From positions 44,014 to 108,013 of the forward strand of contig CAKQLF010000006.1 in NCBI GenBank assembly GCA_934254585.1: a DNA stretch of 64,000 bases. Reading direction: 5' to 3'. Positions 8,742-15,679 of this stretch are shown in pieces. The DNA comes from an uncultured Alphaproteobacteria bacterium (GTDB taxonomy: Bacteria; Pseudomonadota; Alphaproteobacteria; RF32; CAG-239). The notes under the pieces are model-generated. The model saw only the letters and a list, made by a program, of their open reading frames with translations, was not told the origin of the DNA and searched no databases. Position numbers and translations under genes: made by a program. The stretch's first letter is position 1; each line of letters starts with the position of its first letter.

Positions 8742-9182
8742 ATGCGTAATTTATATAACGCGATACCTTTAACGATAGAGCAAAAAGTTGCTTATATTCG
8801 TGTACTTGCTTATATGGCAAAATCTGATTGCAATCCGGATTATATTGAACAGAATTTTACCGGTAAATTGTTGGAAAGAATGAATCTTTCACCGGATATT
8901 TTGAAAAAAATTTTTATACCTCGCAACAATGAGGAATTGTATCGAGCTTTAATGCCGATTTGCACTCGCACCATTGCCATTGATTTATTGCATTGCCTAT
9001 GGTTTGCGGCCTCGGTTAACACCATTATTTCTGATGAGGAAATAATGATTATTCGGAAGATAGCCCAAATCTTACGCATTGATAACGATACACTTTTAAA
9101 TATTCACCATTTTGTTACTGATGAAATTATGTTTTTGCAGCACGCCAAAGACGTTTTGGAAGCAGATGACATAAAATGTTAA
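8742..9182 (+). CDS. TerB-like domain protein
   Basis: 146 aa, all-helical. The stretch LLHCLWFAASVNTIISDEEI followed by IRKIAQILRIDNDTLLNIHHFV has the TerB-fold pattern (hydrophobic helix, acidic D/E pair, LgI....l..ih). TerB-like domains occur in tellurite-resistance and membrane-stress proteins and bind metal in TerB itself; no ter operon is present, so function is open. Strong SD AAGGAGG. Monocistronic between a promoter and the pilin 1 promoter. Confidence 0.6.
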   Translation: MRNLYNAIPLTIEQKVAYIRVLAYMAKSDCNPDYIEQNFTGKLLERMNLSPDILKKIFIPRNNEELYRALMPICTRTIAIDLLHCLWFAASVNTIISDEEIMIIRKIAQILRIDNDTLLNIHHFVTDEIMFLQHAKDVLEADDIKC

Positions 9183-9189
9183 TCTCTTA

Positions 9190-9218
9190 TTGATTTGTTA
9201 AGAAGTGCTTGCTATAAT
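9190..9218 (+). promoter_or_regulatory. Strong promoter of pilin-like gene 1
   Basis: TTGATT, 17-nt spacer, perfect TATAAT, then a GAGGAAAG SD at 9249-9256 and ATG at 9261. This shows that 9261, not the later in-frame codons, is the intended start of the pilin gene. Confidence 0.75.
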
Positions 9219-9260
9219 CAAGGTGTTTAATAGTTCACCTAATTTTATGAGGAAAGAAAG

Positions 9261-10078
9261 ATGAAAAATAAGCAATCAAAAGGTCTCTCTCTCTCTCTGC
9301 AAATCCTAAATGTCTGATTAAAGGCACATTTTCTGCTGCTACAGACGTTTTTACGAGTTTTTACAGAAAAAATGATATATTAAAAAACCATCAACTCAGC
9401 GACGATTATACAGACTCACCCCATGCGGAAGATGTCACTGGATTGCTTCGCTATGCTCGCAATGACAGTAAGGTGCAGTGTGGACGAAGTATGATAGAAA
9501 TGCTTGGCGTTCTGGCCATAATCGGCGTTCTGTCTGTCGGCGGTATTGCCGGTTATTCCAAGGCAATGATGAAATTCAAAACCAATCAAATTGCCGACCA
9601 AGTATCCACTATCGTAACTAATATCAAAACACTATACGCTCAGCAGAAAAACTACGAGGGGCTGAATAATGCTTCTGCTGTATCAATGGGAATTATACCG
9701 GACAAATTAGGCTCTGATTTAACCCATCCATTTGGCGGAAATGTAGGCGTTTATTCAGATTATGGTATAAACACATTCTTTATTGAATATAAAGAGTTAC
9801 CAAAAGAGGCTTGTATAAGTTTGGCAACTAATGACTGGGGCGCAAGTATTTCATCCGGTTTAGTTGCTATGGCTGTTAGCACTTATAGTACTTACATTCC
9901 TCCAATCTTAAACAAAATGTATTTAGGTTGCCAGGGGGAAGAACAATATTGGGGACGAGCTTATATAGCTTGCCCTGGTGGTTCGGTTCTGTCTGTTCCG
10001 ATGAGTCCGGAAAAAGCCTCCGCCGCTTGTGCTTGTGATAAGGGAAATACTTGTTCGGTTGGTTGGATGTATCACTAA
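9261..10078 (+). CDS. Pilin-like gene 1, frame-broken at a CT repeat
   Basis: Type IV prepilin-like protein with CGRSMIEMLGVLAII: Gly at -1 and Glu at +5 of the class III cleavage site, then a hydrophobic helix, a GYSKAM turn, and a PilS-like C-terminal domain (LPKEACISL..DWG, two to three Cys pairs). The promoter, SD and ATG 9261 lead into (CT)7 at 9285-9298. In the sequence as given, translation stops at 9315-9317 after 18 codons. The frame that encodes the pilin is open without a stop from 9272 to 10078. Loss of one CT unit (or gain of two) joins ATG to pilin, giving a 271-aa preprotein with a long leader. Either a phase-variable gene in OFF state or a sequence error. Confidence 0.75.
9285..9298 (+). 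repeat. (CT)7 dinucleotide tract, candidate contingency repeat
   Basis: Seven CT units lie 24 nt inside the pilin 1 reading frame. The upstream ATG frame and the downstream pilin frame differ by exactly the change produced by deleting one unit. Confidence 0.85.
9438..9465. repeat. Palindromic dispersed element within pilin 1 leader
   Basis: The segment GGATTGCTTCGC..GCTCGCAATGAC resembles a palindromic repeat common in intergenic DNA of many proteobacteria. Here it is read in frame as part of the prepilin leader (GLLRYARND). Confidence 0.55.
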
Positions 10079-10084
10079 CAATCT

Positions 10085-10117
10085 AAAAAAGAGAGGTCTT
10101 GCCTCTCTTTTTTTTAC
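10085..10117. terminator. Bidirectional terminator between pilin 1 and the lipoprotein gene
   Basis: AAAGAGAGG, loop TCTTG, CCTCTCTTT then a run of T on the plus strand; A-run on the other side allows use by the convergent gene. Confidence 0.85.
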
Positions 10118-10129
10118 ATCAATATATTC

Positions 10130-11344
10130 TTATTTTTTAATCACAACCACCGTTGGGATTTTCTTGTTTATTTCGCTGCGGGCACTCACTTGCAAATTTT
10201 CCGCCGGTACCGACATTGTAAGCATATCGCCAAATATTTTGGCCGTAACATTTTGAGCTTTTTCCTGAGCCGCCGTATCCATCGGCATTAGAGCAATCAC
10301 TTCAAAACGAGAATCCGGATTGTTTTGCAATGTGCTATAAACGGCTTTACTTAACTTTTCAAAATATTCCACATCTTCGTTAGGAAAATCCATTGAAAAA
10401 ATTGTGCCGCTGATTTTTTGTTCAGGTTCAATAATTGTCTTGGTATGTTTCGGAGCTTCGGTATTCAAAGCTTTCTGCACACTCTGGATTGTGGCTTTTT
10501 TTGTGTTTTTTACTTGTTTGGCAGCCGCCGGTTTTTCGGTTTCAATAATTCCGAATTTCTCACCCAATTTTAATCTGGTACGACTGGAATGAACTGACTT
10601 ATCTTTCGCCAACGCCTTATGAATTTTAACAGGTTTGATTGTCTTAAATGTTCCGCTCTGCCCTGTTGTAAGCGAAGACATAACCGAATCTGAAGTTCTG
10701 TTGGCATATCCGGCGGCCACATCAACATTCAAACGGGTGATTTCCGCCCTAAATTGACGCGCTTTGTCTTGTTCATCTGCCAAGTCAGATTTAACCTTAG
10801 CCAATAAATCAGCGTTGGTAATTTCCTGCTGTTCCAAAGCTGAGGAAATAACGTTCAAATCCGAATGGTCAACATCATAAGCCCCCGGAATGGCGTATGT
10901 GGCATTAACAGTTGATTTTAAGGCCGACAATTTTTCCTGTTGGCTGATAACATCTGCCGAAATACCTGCCAATTTCTGAGTTCCGTCTTCAAGAGTCCCC
11001 AGATTTTGCTGAGCTTTGTTCAAAGCTGACACTAAATCCGGATTAGACGGAGTTGTGCCGGTTTGCAGTTTGGCCTCTATTGTATTAATAATCGAATTAT
11101 ATTCAGAGTCCGCCTCGGCAATTGATTGATTAATTTGATACAGTTTTTGAGCACTGCCGTTTATTGAGCGTCGAATCTCGTTATATTCTCGGGTAAACTC
11201 ATTAACTTTTTTCCCCACAAAAGAACCGCTGCTGTTAGAAATATTTAACGCCGGTGACGGGCTGACGCCTTGAATCTGAACATCGTTAGCCGCACAAGCC
11301 GCCAATAAAAACGCCGTTGCCGAAAGTAATGCAAATTTTTTCAT
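10130..11344 (-). CDS. Coiled-coil lipoprotein of unknown function
   Basis: 404 aa. Lipoprotein signal with lipobox LLAAC (Cys17). Residues about 45-210 are heptad-rich coiled coil (AQKLYQINQSIAEADSEYNS, ADLLAKVKSDLADEQDKARQ), then a low-complexity basic linker and a C-terminal domain (about 315-404) with FEVIALMP..TAAQEKAQNVTAKIFGDML, vaguely OmpA-like in its NPDSRFEV segment. No charged residue after Cys argues for outer-membrane sorting. I do not recognise the family; a periplasmic envelope-spanning role is inference. Confidence 0.7.
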   Translation of the reverse strand: MKKFALLSATAFLLAACAANDVQIQGVSPSPALNISNSSGSFVGKKVNEFTREYNEIRRSINGSAQKLYQINQSIAEADSEYNSIINTIEAKLQTGTTPSNPDLVSALNKAQQNLGTLEDGTQKLAGISADVISQQEKLSALKSTVNATYAIPGAYDVDHSDLNVISSALEQQEITNADLLAKVKSDLADEQDKARQFRAEITRLNVDVAAGYANRTSDSVMSSLTTGQSGTFKTIKPVKIHKALAKDKSVHSSRTRLKLGEKFGIIETEKPAAAKQVKNTKKATIQSVQKALNTEAPKHTKTIIEPEQKISGTIFSMDFPNEDVEYFEKLSKAVYSTLQNNPDSRFEVIALMPMDTAAQEKAQNVTAKIFGDMLTMSVPAENLQVSARSEINKKIPTVVVIKK

Positions 11345-11467
11345 TATTTAAGCCTTATATTTTAAAGTTAACTTTTAATATTGCTCTATTTGTAAAGTGT
11401 TTTTATTAAAAAAACAATTAAAGAATTAAGGATTTGTGCAAAATTTAAAAAAAATAAAAAAAAGTGC

Positions 11468-11496
11468 TTGCATTTATATTTTTTTTGTTCTATTAA
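11468..11496 (+). promoter_or_regulatory. Promoter of tRNA-Arg
   Basis: TTGCAT, 17-nt spacer, TATTAA; the tRNA begins 15 nt downstream. Confidence 0.6.
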
Positions 11497-11510
11497 AATA
11501 CCCAGTTGTT

Positions 11511-11587
11511 GCGCTCGTAGCTTAATTGGATAGAGCATCTGACTACGGATCAGAAGGTTGTGAGTTCGAGTCCCGCCGAGCGCGCCA
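11511..11587 (+). tRNA. tRNA-Arg (anticodon ACG)
   Basis: 77 nt cloverleaf: acceptor GCGCTCG/CGAGCGC with discriminator G and encoded CCA, D-arm TAGCTTAATTGGATAGAGCA, anticodon stem TCTGA/TCAGA around CTACGGA, TpsiC arm with GTTCGAGTC. The A34 anticodon would be edited to inosine to read CGN codons. Confidence 0.97.
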
Positions 11588-11595
11588 TTTGAAGA

Positions 11596-11635
11596 AAGGG
11601 CTTTCAGAGAAATTTGAAAGTCTTTATTTTTTTTG
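11596..11635 (+). terminator. Terminator after tRNA-Arg
   Basis: Stem built from AAGGGCTTTCA and TGAAAGTCTT (two G-U pairs), then an A and eight T. Confidence 0.6.
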
Positions 11636-11648
11636 TTTGGAATAAAAA

Positions 11649-12515
11649 ATGCACACAGAACTCGTTACTTTAGAATATTTACCGCAATATGAAGCCTATG
11701 GCCTCAGTGATGAACAAATACGATTTTATGACGAACAACACATAATCCCCTTGCTGTCTTTGCTTCCTGATGACATTCGGCAACTGGGAGGCACGCTAAA
11801 TAACAATCAGCCGACAGTGGCGTTTTTATTGGGACGTGATGAAAATTACTACACCATTGACTATAACTATGCTCGCGCTGTTTTACAATCCGGAGTTAAT
11901 ATCAGACTTTTAACCTATTCCGCTTGCAAAGAGCAAATGCAGGGAATCGACGGGCTGATTCTCCCCGGCGGAAGATTTCCCTCGCCGGAACAATTTTATT
12001 GCGATGCCGCACCGAATAACTTATTGCCACACGAAGCCCGCGCACAAGCCTATCTTGATTGCATTGACACAGCCTTAAAGCAACAGTTGCCGATGCTTGG
12101 TATCTGCGCCGGTGCGCAGATGATTGGCGGCGTTATGGGAATGAAAATGTATCGCAATACCAAACAGTATACTAATACAGATATTGAACATAAAACCAAA
12201 ATATTAGATGCCCACAAAGTTTTGATTCAAAAACCATCTCCGTTGTTTGATATTTTACAAACAACGGAAATTGAAACCAATTCACGCCATACCGAATCGA
12301 TGTTACCTTATGCTTCTGACAGTAAGCTGACAATTTATGCTCGCACAGAAGACAACGTTCCCGAGGCTTGGGGAAATACCGAAAAACACATATTGTGCAT
12401 TCAGTGGCACCCCGAAGATTTTGCCGCCAACGGAGATATTTCAATGCAACGCATTTATAACTGGTTGGCACAACAAGCTCAAAATCACAAAATAAAATTT
12501 GACAAAAATTTCTAA
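11649..12515 (+). CDS. Class I amidotransferase-like protein (C26 family), paralogue 1
   Basis: 288 aa. Residues about 55-280 form a triad-type glutamine amidotransferase / gamma-glutamyl-GABA hydrolase (PuuD-like) domain: oxyanion GLILPGG, nucleophile Cys153 in GICAGAQ, His254 and Glu256 in QWHPED. PuuD-type enzymes usually have GICRG; here Arg is Ala. The first ~50 residues (LEYLPQYEAYGLSDEQIRFY) form an extra N-terminal segment shared with the next paralogue. Substrate unknown: cleavage of a gamma-glutamyl bond is the family expectation. About 50% similar to the 12743 gene. Confidence 0.8.
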   Translation: MHTELVTLEYLPQYEAYGLSDEQIRFYDEQHIIPLLSLLPDDIRQLGGTLNNNQPTVAFLLGRDENYYTIDYNYARAVLQSGVNIRLLTYSACKEQMQGIDGLILPGGRFPSPEQFYCDAAPNNLLPHEARAQAYLDCIDTALKQQLPMLGICAGAQMIGGVMGMKMYRNTKQYTNTDIEHKTKILDAHKVLIQKPSPLFDILQTTEIETNSRHTESMLPYASDSKLTIYARTEDNVPEAWGNTEKHILCIQWHPEDFAANGDISMQRIYNWLAQQAQNHKIKFDKNF

Positions 12516-12671
12516 AATTTATGCCATAACCTCTGATAATTTTCAAAAATATTTGCAAAAAGCTCGACCCGATTTTATGGTCCACAATGGCGTTAATTTC
12601 CAGTAACCTTCGTTGTTGGCAGAACCATCCGCTTATTGACGAACTTTAAGTCATTTTTATGACAAAACAAC

Positions 12672-12699
12672 TTGACAAATCTTTTACAATATTTATAAT
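12672..12699 (+). promoter_or_regulatory. Consensus promoter of the second C26 gene
   Basis: Perfect TTGACA, 16-nt spacer, perfect TATAAT. The leader from about 12706 to 12742 is AT-rich with no Shine-Dalgarno. Confidence 0.8.
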
Positions 12700-12742
12700 A
12701 GGCGGTGTTATCTTTATTATTAATTTTTAAAAATTATCTTTT

Positions 12743-13588
12743 ATGTATCAAGTATTATTTTTGGCTTATATGCCTAAACTTAAAGCTTTTGTAGTTTCTG
12801 ACACTAAAGTTAATAAGGTTATTGCCAAGGGAAATATTCCTGTTTTCAAAATTCAGCCTGATGATGCTAAAGTTCTTGGCCTTAAGGTTACGGACAGAAC
12901 TCCGACAATCGGTTTTTTGCTTGGACGTGAAAAAGGGTATTATTCTATTGATTTTAACTATGCTAAGGCTATATCTATGGCCGGCGGAGCTATTCAGGGC
13001 TTGAGCTATACTCTGATTGAAGAACAGATGAAAAGCATTGACGGATTAGTTCTTCCCGGCGGTTCTTTTGTTTCTCCGGACGAGTTCTATGCAAATCGCG
13101 TAGACAATCCTGAAGAACCAACTGCTCGCTCGGAGGCTTATCTTGAAGCTATCCGAGTTGCCGAAGAAAACGCAATTCCTATCTTGGGAATCTGTGCCGG
13201 AGCGCAAATGGTTGCAGGTGTACACGGAATGAAAATGTTCCGCGATTTAAGCGAAGTATCTCCTTCTGTTGAACACAAGACTTCTGAGGTAAATGCTCAT
13301 CAGGTTATTACTTATCCGGCGACACCTCTCCGCGAGTTGTTAGGTAAAAAAATTACCGTAAACTCTCGTCATAGAGAAGGCCTTGTTCCAAACGACTGGA
13401 ACAGCGACCTTGAAATTTACGCCGTTTCTTCCGATTGCATACCTGAAGCTTGGGGCAATATGGAAGAAGGTATTTTGTGCGTGCAATGGCATCCTGAAGA
13501 TTTTGTCGTCAACGGCGATAGAAAGATGTTGGGTATTTATAAGTGGCTTGTATGTAAAAGCCAAAACAGAATGGAATTTTCAGACTGA
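12743..13588 (+). CDS. Class I amidotransferase-like protein (C26 family), paralogue 2
   Basis: 281 aa, same architecture as its neighbour: N-terminal extension (MYQVLFLAYMPKLKAFVVSD), then the amidotransferase domain with GLVLPGG, Cys151 in GICAGAQ, His250 and Glu252 in QWHPED. It has its own consensus promoter and its own long terminator, so it is transcribed separately despite the tandem arrangement. Shared EHKT, NSRH and VPEAWGN segments probably line the substrate pocket. The start is taken at the first ATG after the promoter although no SD is visible. Confidence 0.8.
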   Translation: MYQVLFLAYMPKLKAFVVSDTKVNKVIAKGNIPVFKIQPDDAKVLGLKVTDRTPTIGFLLGREKGYYSIDFNYAKAISMAGGAIQGLSYTLIEEQMKSIDGLVLPGGSFVSPDEFYANRVDNPEEPTARSEAYLEAIRVAEENAIPILGICAGAQMVAGVHGMKMFRDLSEVSPSVEHKTSEVNAHQVITYPATPLRELLGKKITVNSRHREGLVPNDWNSDLEIYAVSSDCIPEAWGNMEEGILCVQWHPEDFVVNGDRKMLGIYKWLVCKSQNRMEFSD

Positions 13589-13611
13589 TAAAACCTGATA
13601 CATTTAAAATC

Positions 13612-13663
13612 AGACCTTCATTACAGATTGTAAAAAAACAATCTGTTTTGAAGGTCTTTTTTT
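13612..13663 (+). terminator. Two-tier hairpin terminator after C26 paralogue 2
   Basis: Outer stem AGACCTTCA/TGAAGGTCT and inner stem ACAGATTGT/ACAATCTGT, followed by seven T. Confidence 0.9.
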
Positions 13664-13681
13664 ATGAACTCCAACAAACTT

Positions 13682-13852
13682 TTATAAATTTTGTGCTTCA
13701 TCTAATTTTATCATACATTCTATGGCATCACCATACGTTACAACTGATTTACGGCAATTAACGCGGATTTTTTCTTGAGTCGAATACTCAGTGCTTTCCG
13801 CGCACGAACTCTGCAAAAGAAGCATCAATAATCCGATTGTAACAGTCATCAT
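13682..13852 (-). CDS. Putative o-spanin (Rz1-like) small lipoprotein
   Basis: 56 aa from ATG 13852. Short signal MMTVTIGLLMLLLQSSC ends in a Cys that could be lipidated (the -3 residue is Gln, so the lipobox is imperfect), followed by a short polar tail with two more Cys. Its 5' part overlaps the upstream i-spanin-like gene by 65 nt in another frame, the hallmark arrangement of phage Rz/Rz1 pairs. An in-frame ATG at 13915 would give a longer N-terminus, but that start makes a poor signal peptide. Confidence 0.5.
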   Translation of the reverse strand: MMTVTIGLLMLLLQSSCAESTEYSTQEKIRVNCRKSVVTYGDAIECMIKLDEAQNL

Positions 13853-14075
13853 TTTGTTGCATTGCCTGCTTTTTAAGTTTGGCAATATGTTCATTAGCTT
13901 TTTGCTGTTTATCATTAAAATTCTCCACCTGTCTTATAAAATTATCTTGTTTTTGTTTCAGTATTACGTTTTGTTGTCGCAACATCTCATTGTCCTGCCT
14001 GATTTTTTGCAAACTGCAATGCTGCCAATAGCCATACATTGCAAACAGCAACACAATTAACCACAAATATTTCAT
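13788..14075 (-). CDS. Putative i-spanin (Rz-like)
   Basis: 95 aa: N-terminal signal-anchor (residues about 2-17), then an uninterrupted periplasmic coiled coil rich in Gln, Lys and Glu (about 20-72), ending in NDDCYNRIIDASFAEFV, which recalls the Cys-containing C-terminus of phage Rz proteins. Rz spanins bridge to an outer-membrane Rz1 lipoprotein and fuse the two membranes at lysis. It starts 1 nt after the stop of the 56-aa gene, so coupling is likely. FtsB/FtsL-like coiled-coil proteins are the main alternative. Confidence 0.55.
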   Translation of the reverse strand: MKYLWLIVLLFAMYGYWQHCSLQKIRQDNEMLRQQNVILKQKQDNFIRQVENFNDKQQKANEHIAKLKKQAMQQNDDCYNRIIDASFAEFVRGKH

Positions 14076-14246
14076 TTATACCCCCGCCAGCAGAAGCATA
14101 AATGCTTGCGCCACATTTTCAGCATATTCGGGACGGCGTAAAGAAATTATGCTCAAAATTATAATTGATAATATTATTAAAATTATTTTATGCCTACTTA
14201 GCCGACATAAGCCGCAAACACAAACTTTTCCCTTTTGTTTTTTCAT
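14076..14246 (-). CDS. Small membrane protein, possible holin
   Basis: 56 aa: short basic N-terminus with a CVCGLC cluster, one strongly hydrophobic helix (residues about 21-36), then RRPEYAENVAQAF and a second hydrophobic patch MLLLAGV. SD AGGAGG lies 4 nt before the ATG. It opens the three-gene set with the spanin-like pair. Holin is a guess from context and size; no family recognised. Confidence 0.5.
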   Translation of the reverse strand: MKKQKGKVCVCGLCRLSRHKIILIILSIIILSIISLRRPEYAENVAQAFMLLLAGV

Positions 14247-14269
14247 TTTTCCTCCTGTTATTTATGATA

Positions 14270-14297
14270 TAAAAAAAAGAGCGAATCGCTTCGCTCC
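14270..14297 (-). terminator. Terminator/attenuator upstream of the lysis-like cassette
   Basis: On the minus strand: GAGCGAA, loop GCGA, TTCGCTC, then eight T. It lies only 24 nt before the start codon of the 56-aa gene, so transcription from further upstream should stop here unless antiterminated. Confidence 0.7.
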
Positions 14298-14710
14298 GTT
14301 ATAAATAGATGGTTCCCATAAATTTGGGTCGTAAAAAATAACCACCCTTAATGACACACTTTTCTTGAATGTATCTAAAATTAGCATATTCAGGTTACCG
14401 AAAGCAAGAAAATTATAAATTACGCTGTGATTTCAATAAGATATTTTTATTATATTTTATCTTTACATTTTTCAAAAACGAATCTATACTCCCTGCATAT
14501 TTGTATTGTTATGTTAATTTTTATTACATTTGGCATCTTTTGGGGCTTTTAACAAGACAATGAGTTAGTTCACATATTTTAAACTTTAAAATTTACGACT
14601 ATGACTGTTGCAATTTTTATAAATGGTGTATTGTTTTTTGCACTGTAATCGTTTTTTGATTTTTATCAAATTTTTATTGTGAAGAAAACTTAGACTTATG
14701 TCTTATGATA
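14298..14710. other. Gene-poor 410-bp stretch
   Basis: No convincing gene on either strand. It holds a weak minus-strand promoter candidate (TTGCTT, 18 nt, TAATTT read from 14407 to 14378) that could drive the leader ending at the 14270-14297 hairpin, and a small CCCA..TGGG hairpin at about 14316-14329. A 64-codon plus-strand frame at 14369 lacks SD and coding character. Confidence 0.4.
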
Positions 14711-14757
14711 AAAAAAACAGCACTTTGGATTTATAACTCCTCGTGCTGTTTTTTTTG
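14711..14757. terminator. Bidirectional terminator after fmt
   Basis: CAGCAC / GTGCTG stem with A-run before and eight T after; on the minus strand it terminates fmt. Confidence 0.75.
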
Positions 14758-14767
14758 TTTTCCGCTC

Positions 14768-15679
14768 TTATTCCACTTTAGAATTCGGAATGAAATGAAA
14801 TCCGCGCAACAACTCACCGATAGACATAAGTTTTTTACCTTGCCGCTGAATTTGCGTAATATCCAGCGCACCGTCGGCACAAGCAATCTGCAAACCGCCA
14901 TCGTTTTCCATAATTGTTCCGGCCGGCGCGTATTTTTCTATTTTGTGCGCCTCAAAAACTTTAAATCTCTCACCTTCATACTCAAAGAACATTGCCGGAT
15001 AAGGGTTAAACGCCCTAATCTTACGACACAATGTTTCGGCTTTTTGGTTAAAATCAAGCTTACATTCCGCCTTGTCAATTTTTGCGGCATAGCACGCCAA
15101 ATTTTGCGGTTGCGGCGTCGGCTTAAATGATTTGATATCCGCTAAAACTTCGGATATTAAATCAGCTCCGAGCAAGGCCAACTTATCGTGCAATTCTCCA
15201 CCTGTTGTGGAAGAGTTTATTGCCACCTCACCTTTTAACAACATATCTCCGGTATCCAAACCTTCTGCCACCTGCATAACCGTGACACCGCTTTGTGCAT
15301 CGCCGGCCTCAACAGCCCGTTGAATTGGTGCGGCTCCACGCCAACGCGGCAACAATGAAGCGTGTAAATTTAGGCAACCAAAAGGATAAGCCTCTAAAAC
15401 AGGCAAAGGCAAAATAAGTCCGTAAGCAGCCACCACTGCCACATCGGCCTTCAAATCAGCAAATTTTTGCTGTTCTTCGGAATTGCGCAATGTTTTAGGG
15501 GTACGCACTTCCACACCATTGGCTTCGGCCACCAAATGCACAGGAGTTTTGTTCAGCTTGTTTCCTCGTCCCGAAAGTTTAGGTTCGCGAGTGTAAACAC
15601 AAACAACTTCGTGCTCTTTAAGCAAGCGTTCTAAAGCCGGCACGGCAAAATCCGGCGTCCCCATAAAAACAATTTTCAT
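14768..15679 (-). CDS. fmt: Methionyl-tRNA formyltransferase
   Basis: 303 aa. N-terminal formyltransferase domain: KIVFMGTPDFAVP start, catalytic NLHASLLPRWRGAAPI with the Asn-His pair, and MQVAEGLDTGDML with the Asp; C-terminal OB-like tRNA-binding domain. Transfers formyl from 10-formyl-THF to Met-tRNAi. Starts in a 1-nt TGATG overlap with ppiD. The usual partner def is not adjacent. Confidence 0.95.
   Translation of the reverse strand: MKIVFMGTPDFAVPALERLLKEHEVVCVYTREPKLSGRGNKLNKTPVHLVAEANGVEVRTPKTLRNSEEQQKFADLKADVAVVAAYGLILPLPVLEAYPFGCLNLHASLLPRWRGAAPIQRAVEAGDAQSGVTVMQVAEGLDTGDMLLKGEVAINSSTTGGELHDKLALLGADLISEVLADIKSFKPTPQPQNLACYAAKIDKAECKLDFNQKAETLCRKIRAFNPYPAMFFEYEGERFKVFEAHKIEKYAPAGTIMENDGGLQIACADGALDITQIQRQGKKLMSIGELLRGFHFIPNSKVE

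Noticed and set aside
9443..10078. Pilin 1 starting at TTG 9443
   Set aside because: No SD there, and a promoter, SD and ATG lie upstream with an open frame linked through the CT tract.
12493..12603. 34-codon TTG-started frame (ITSDNFQKYLQKARPDFMVH) overlapping the first C26 gene
   Set aside because: Tiny, no SD, overlaps the end of a real gene; may be a relic but nothing supports expression.
14298..14400. Insertion-sequence end near GGGTCGT..ACCACCC
   Set aside because: No transposase and no matching inverted end found.
14369..14563. 64-codon plus-strand ORF
   Set aside because: No SD, low-complexity AT-driven composition.
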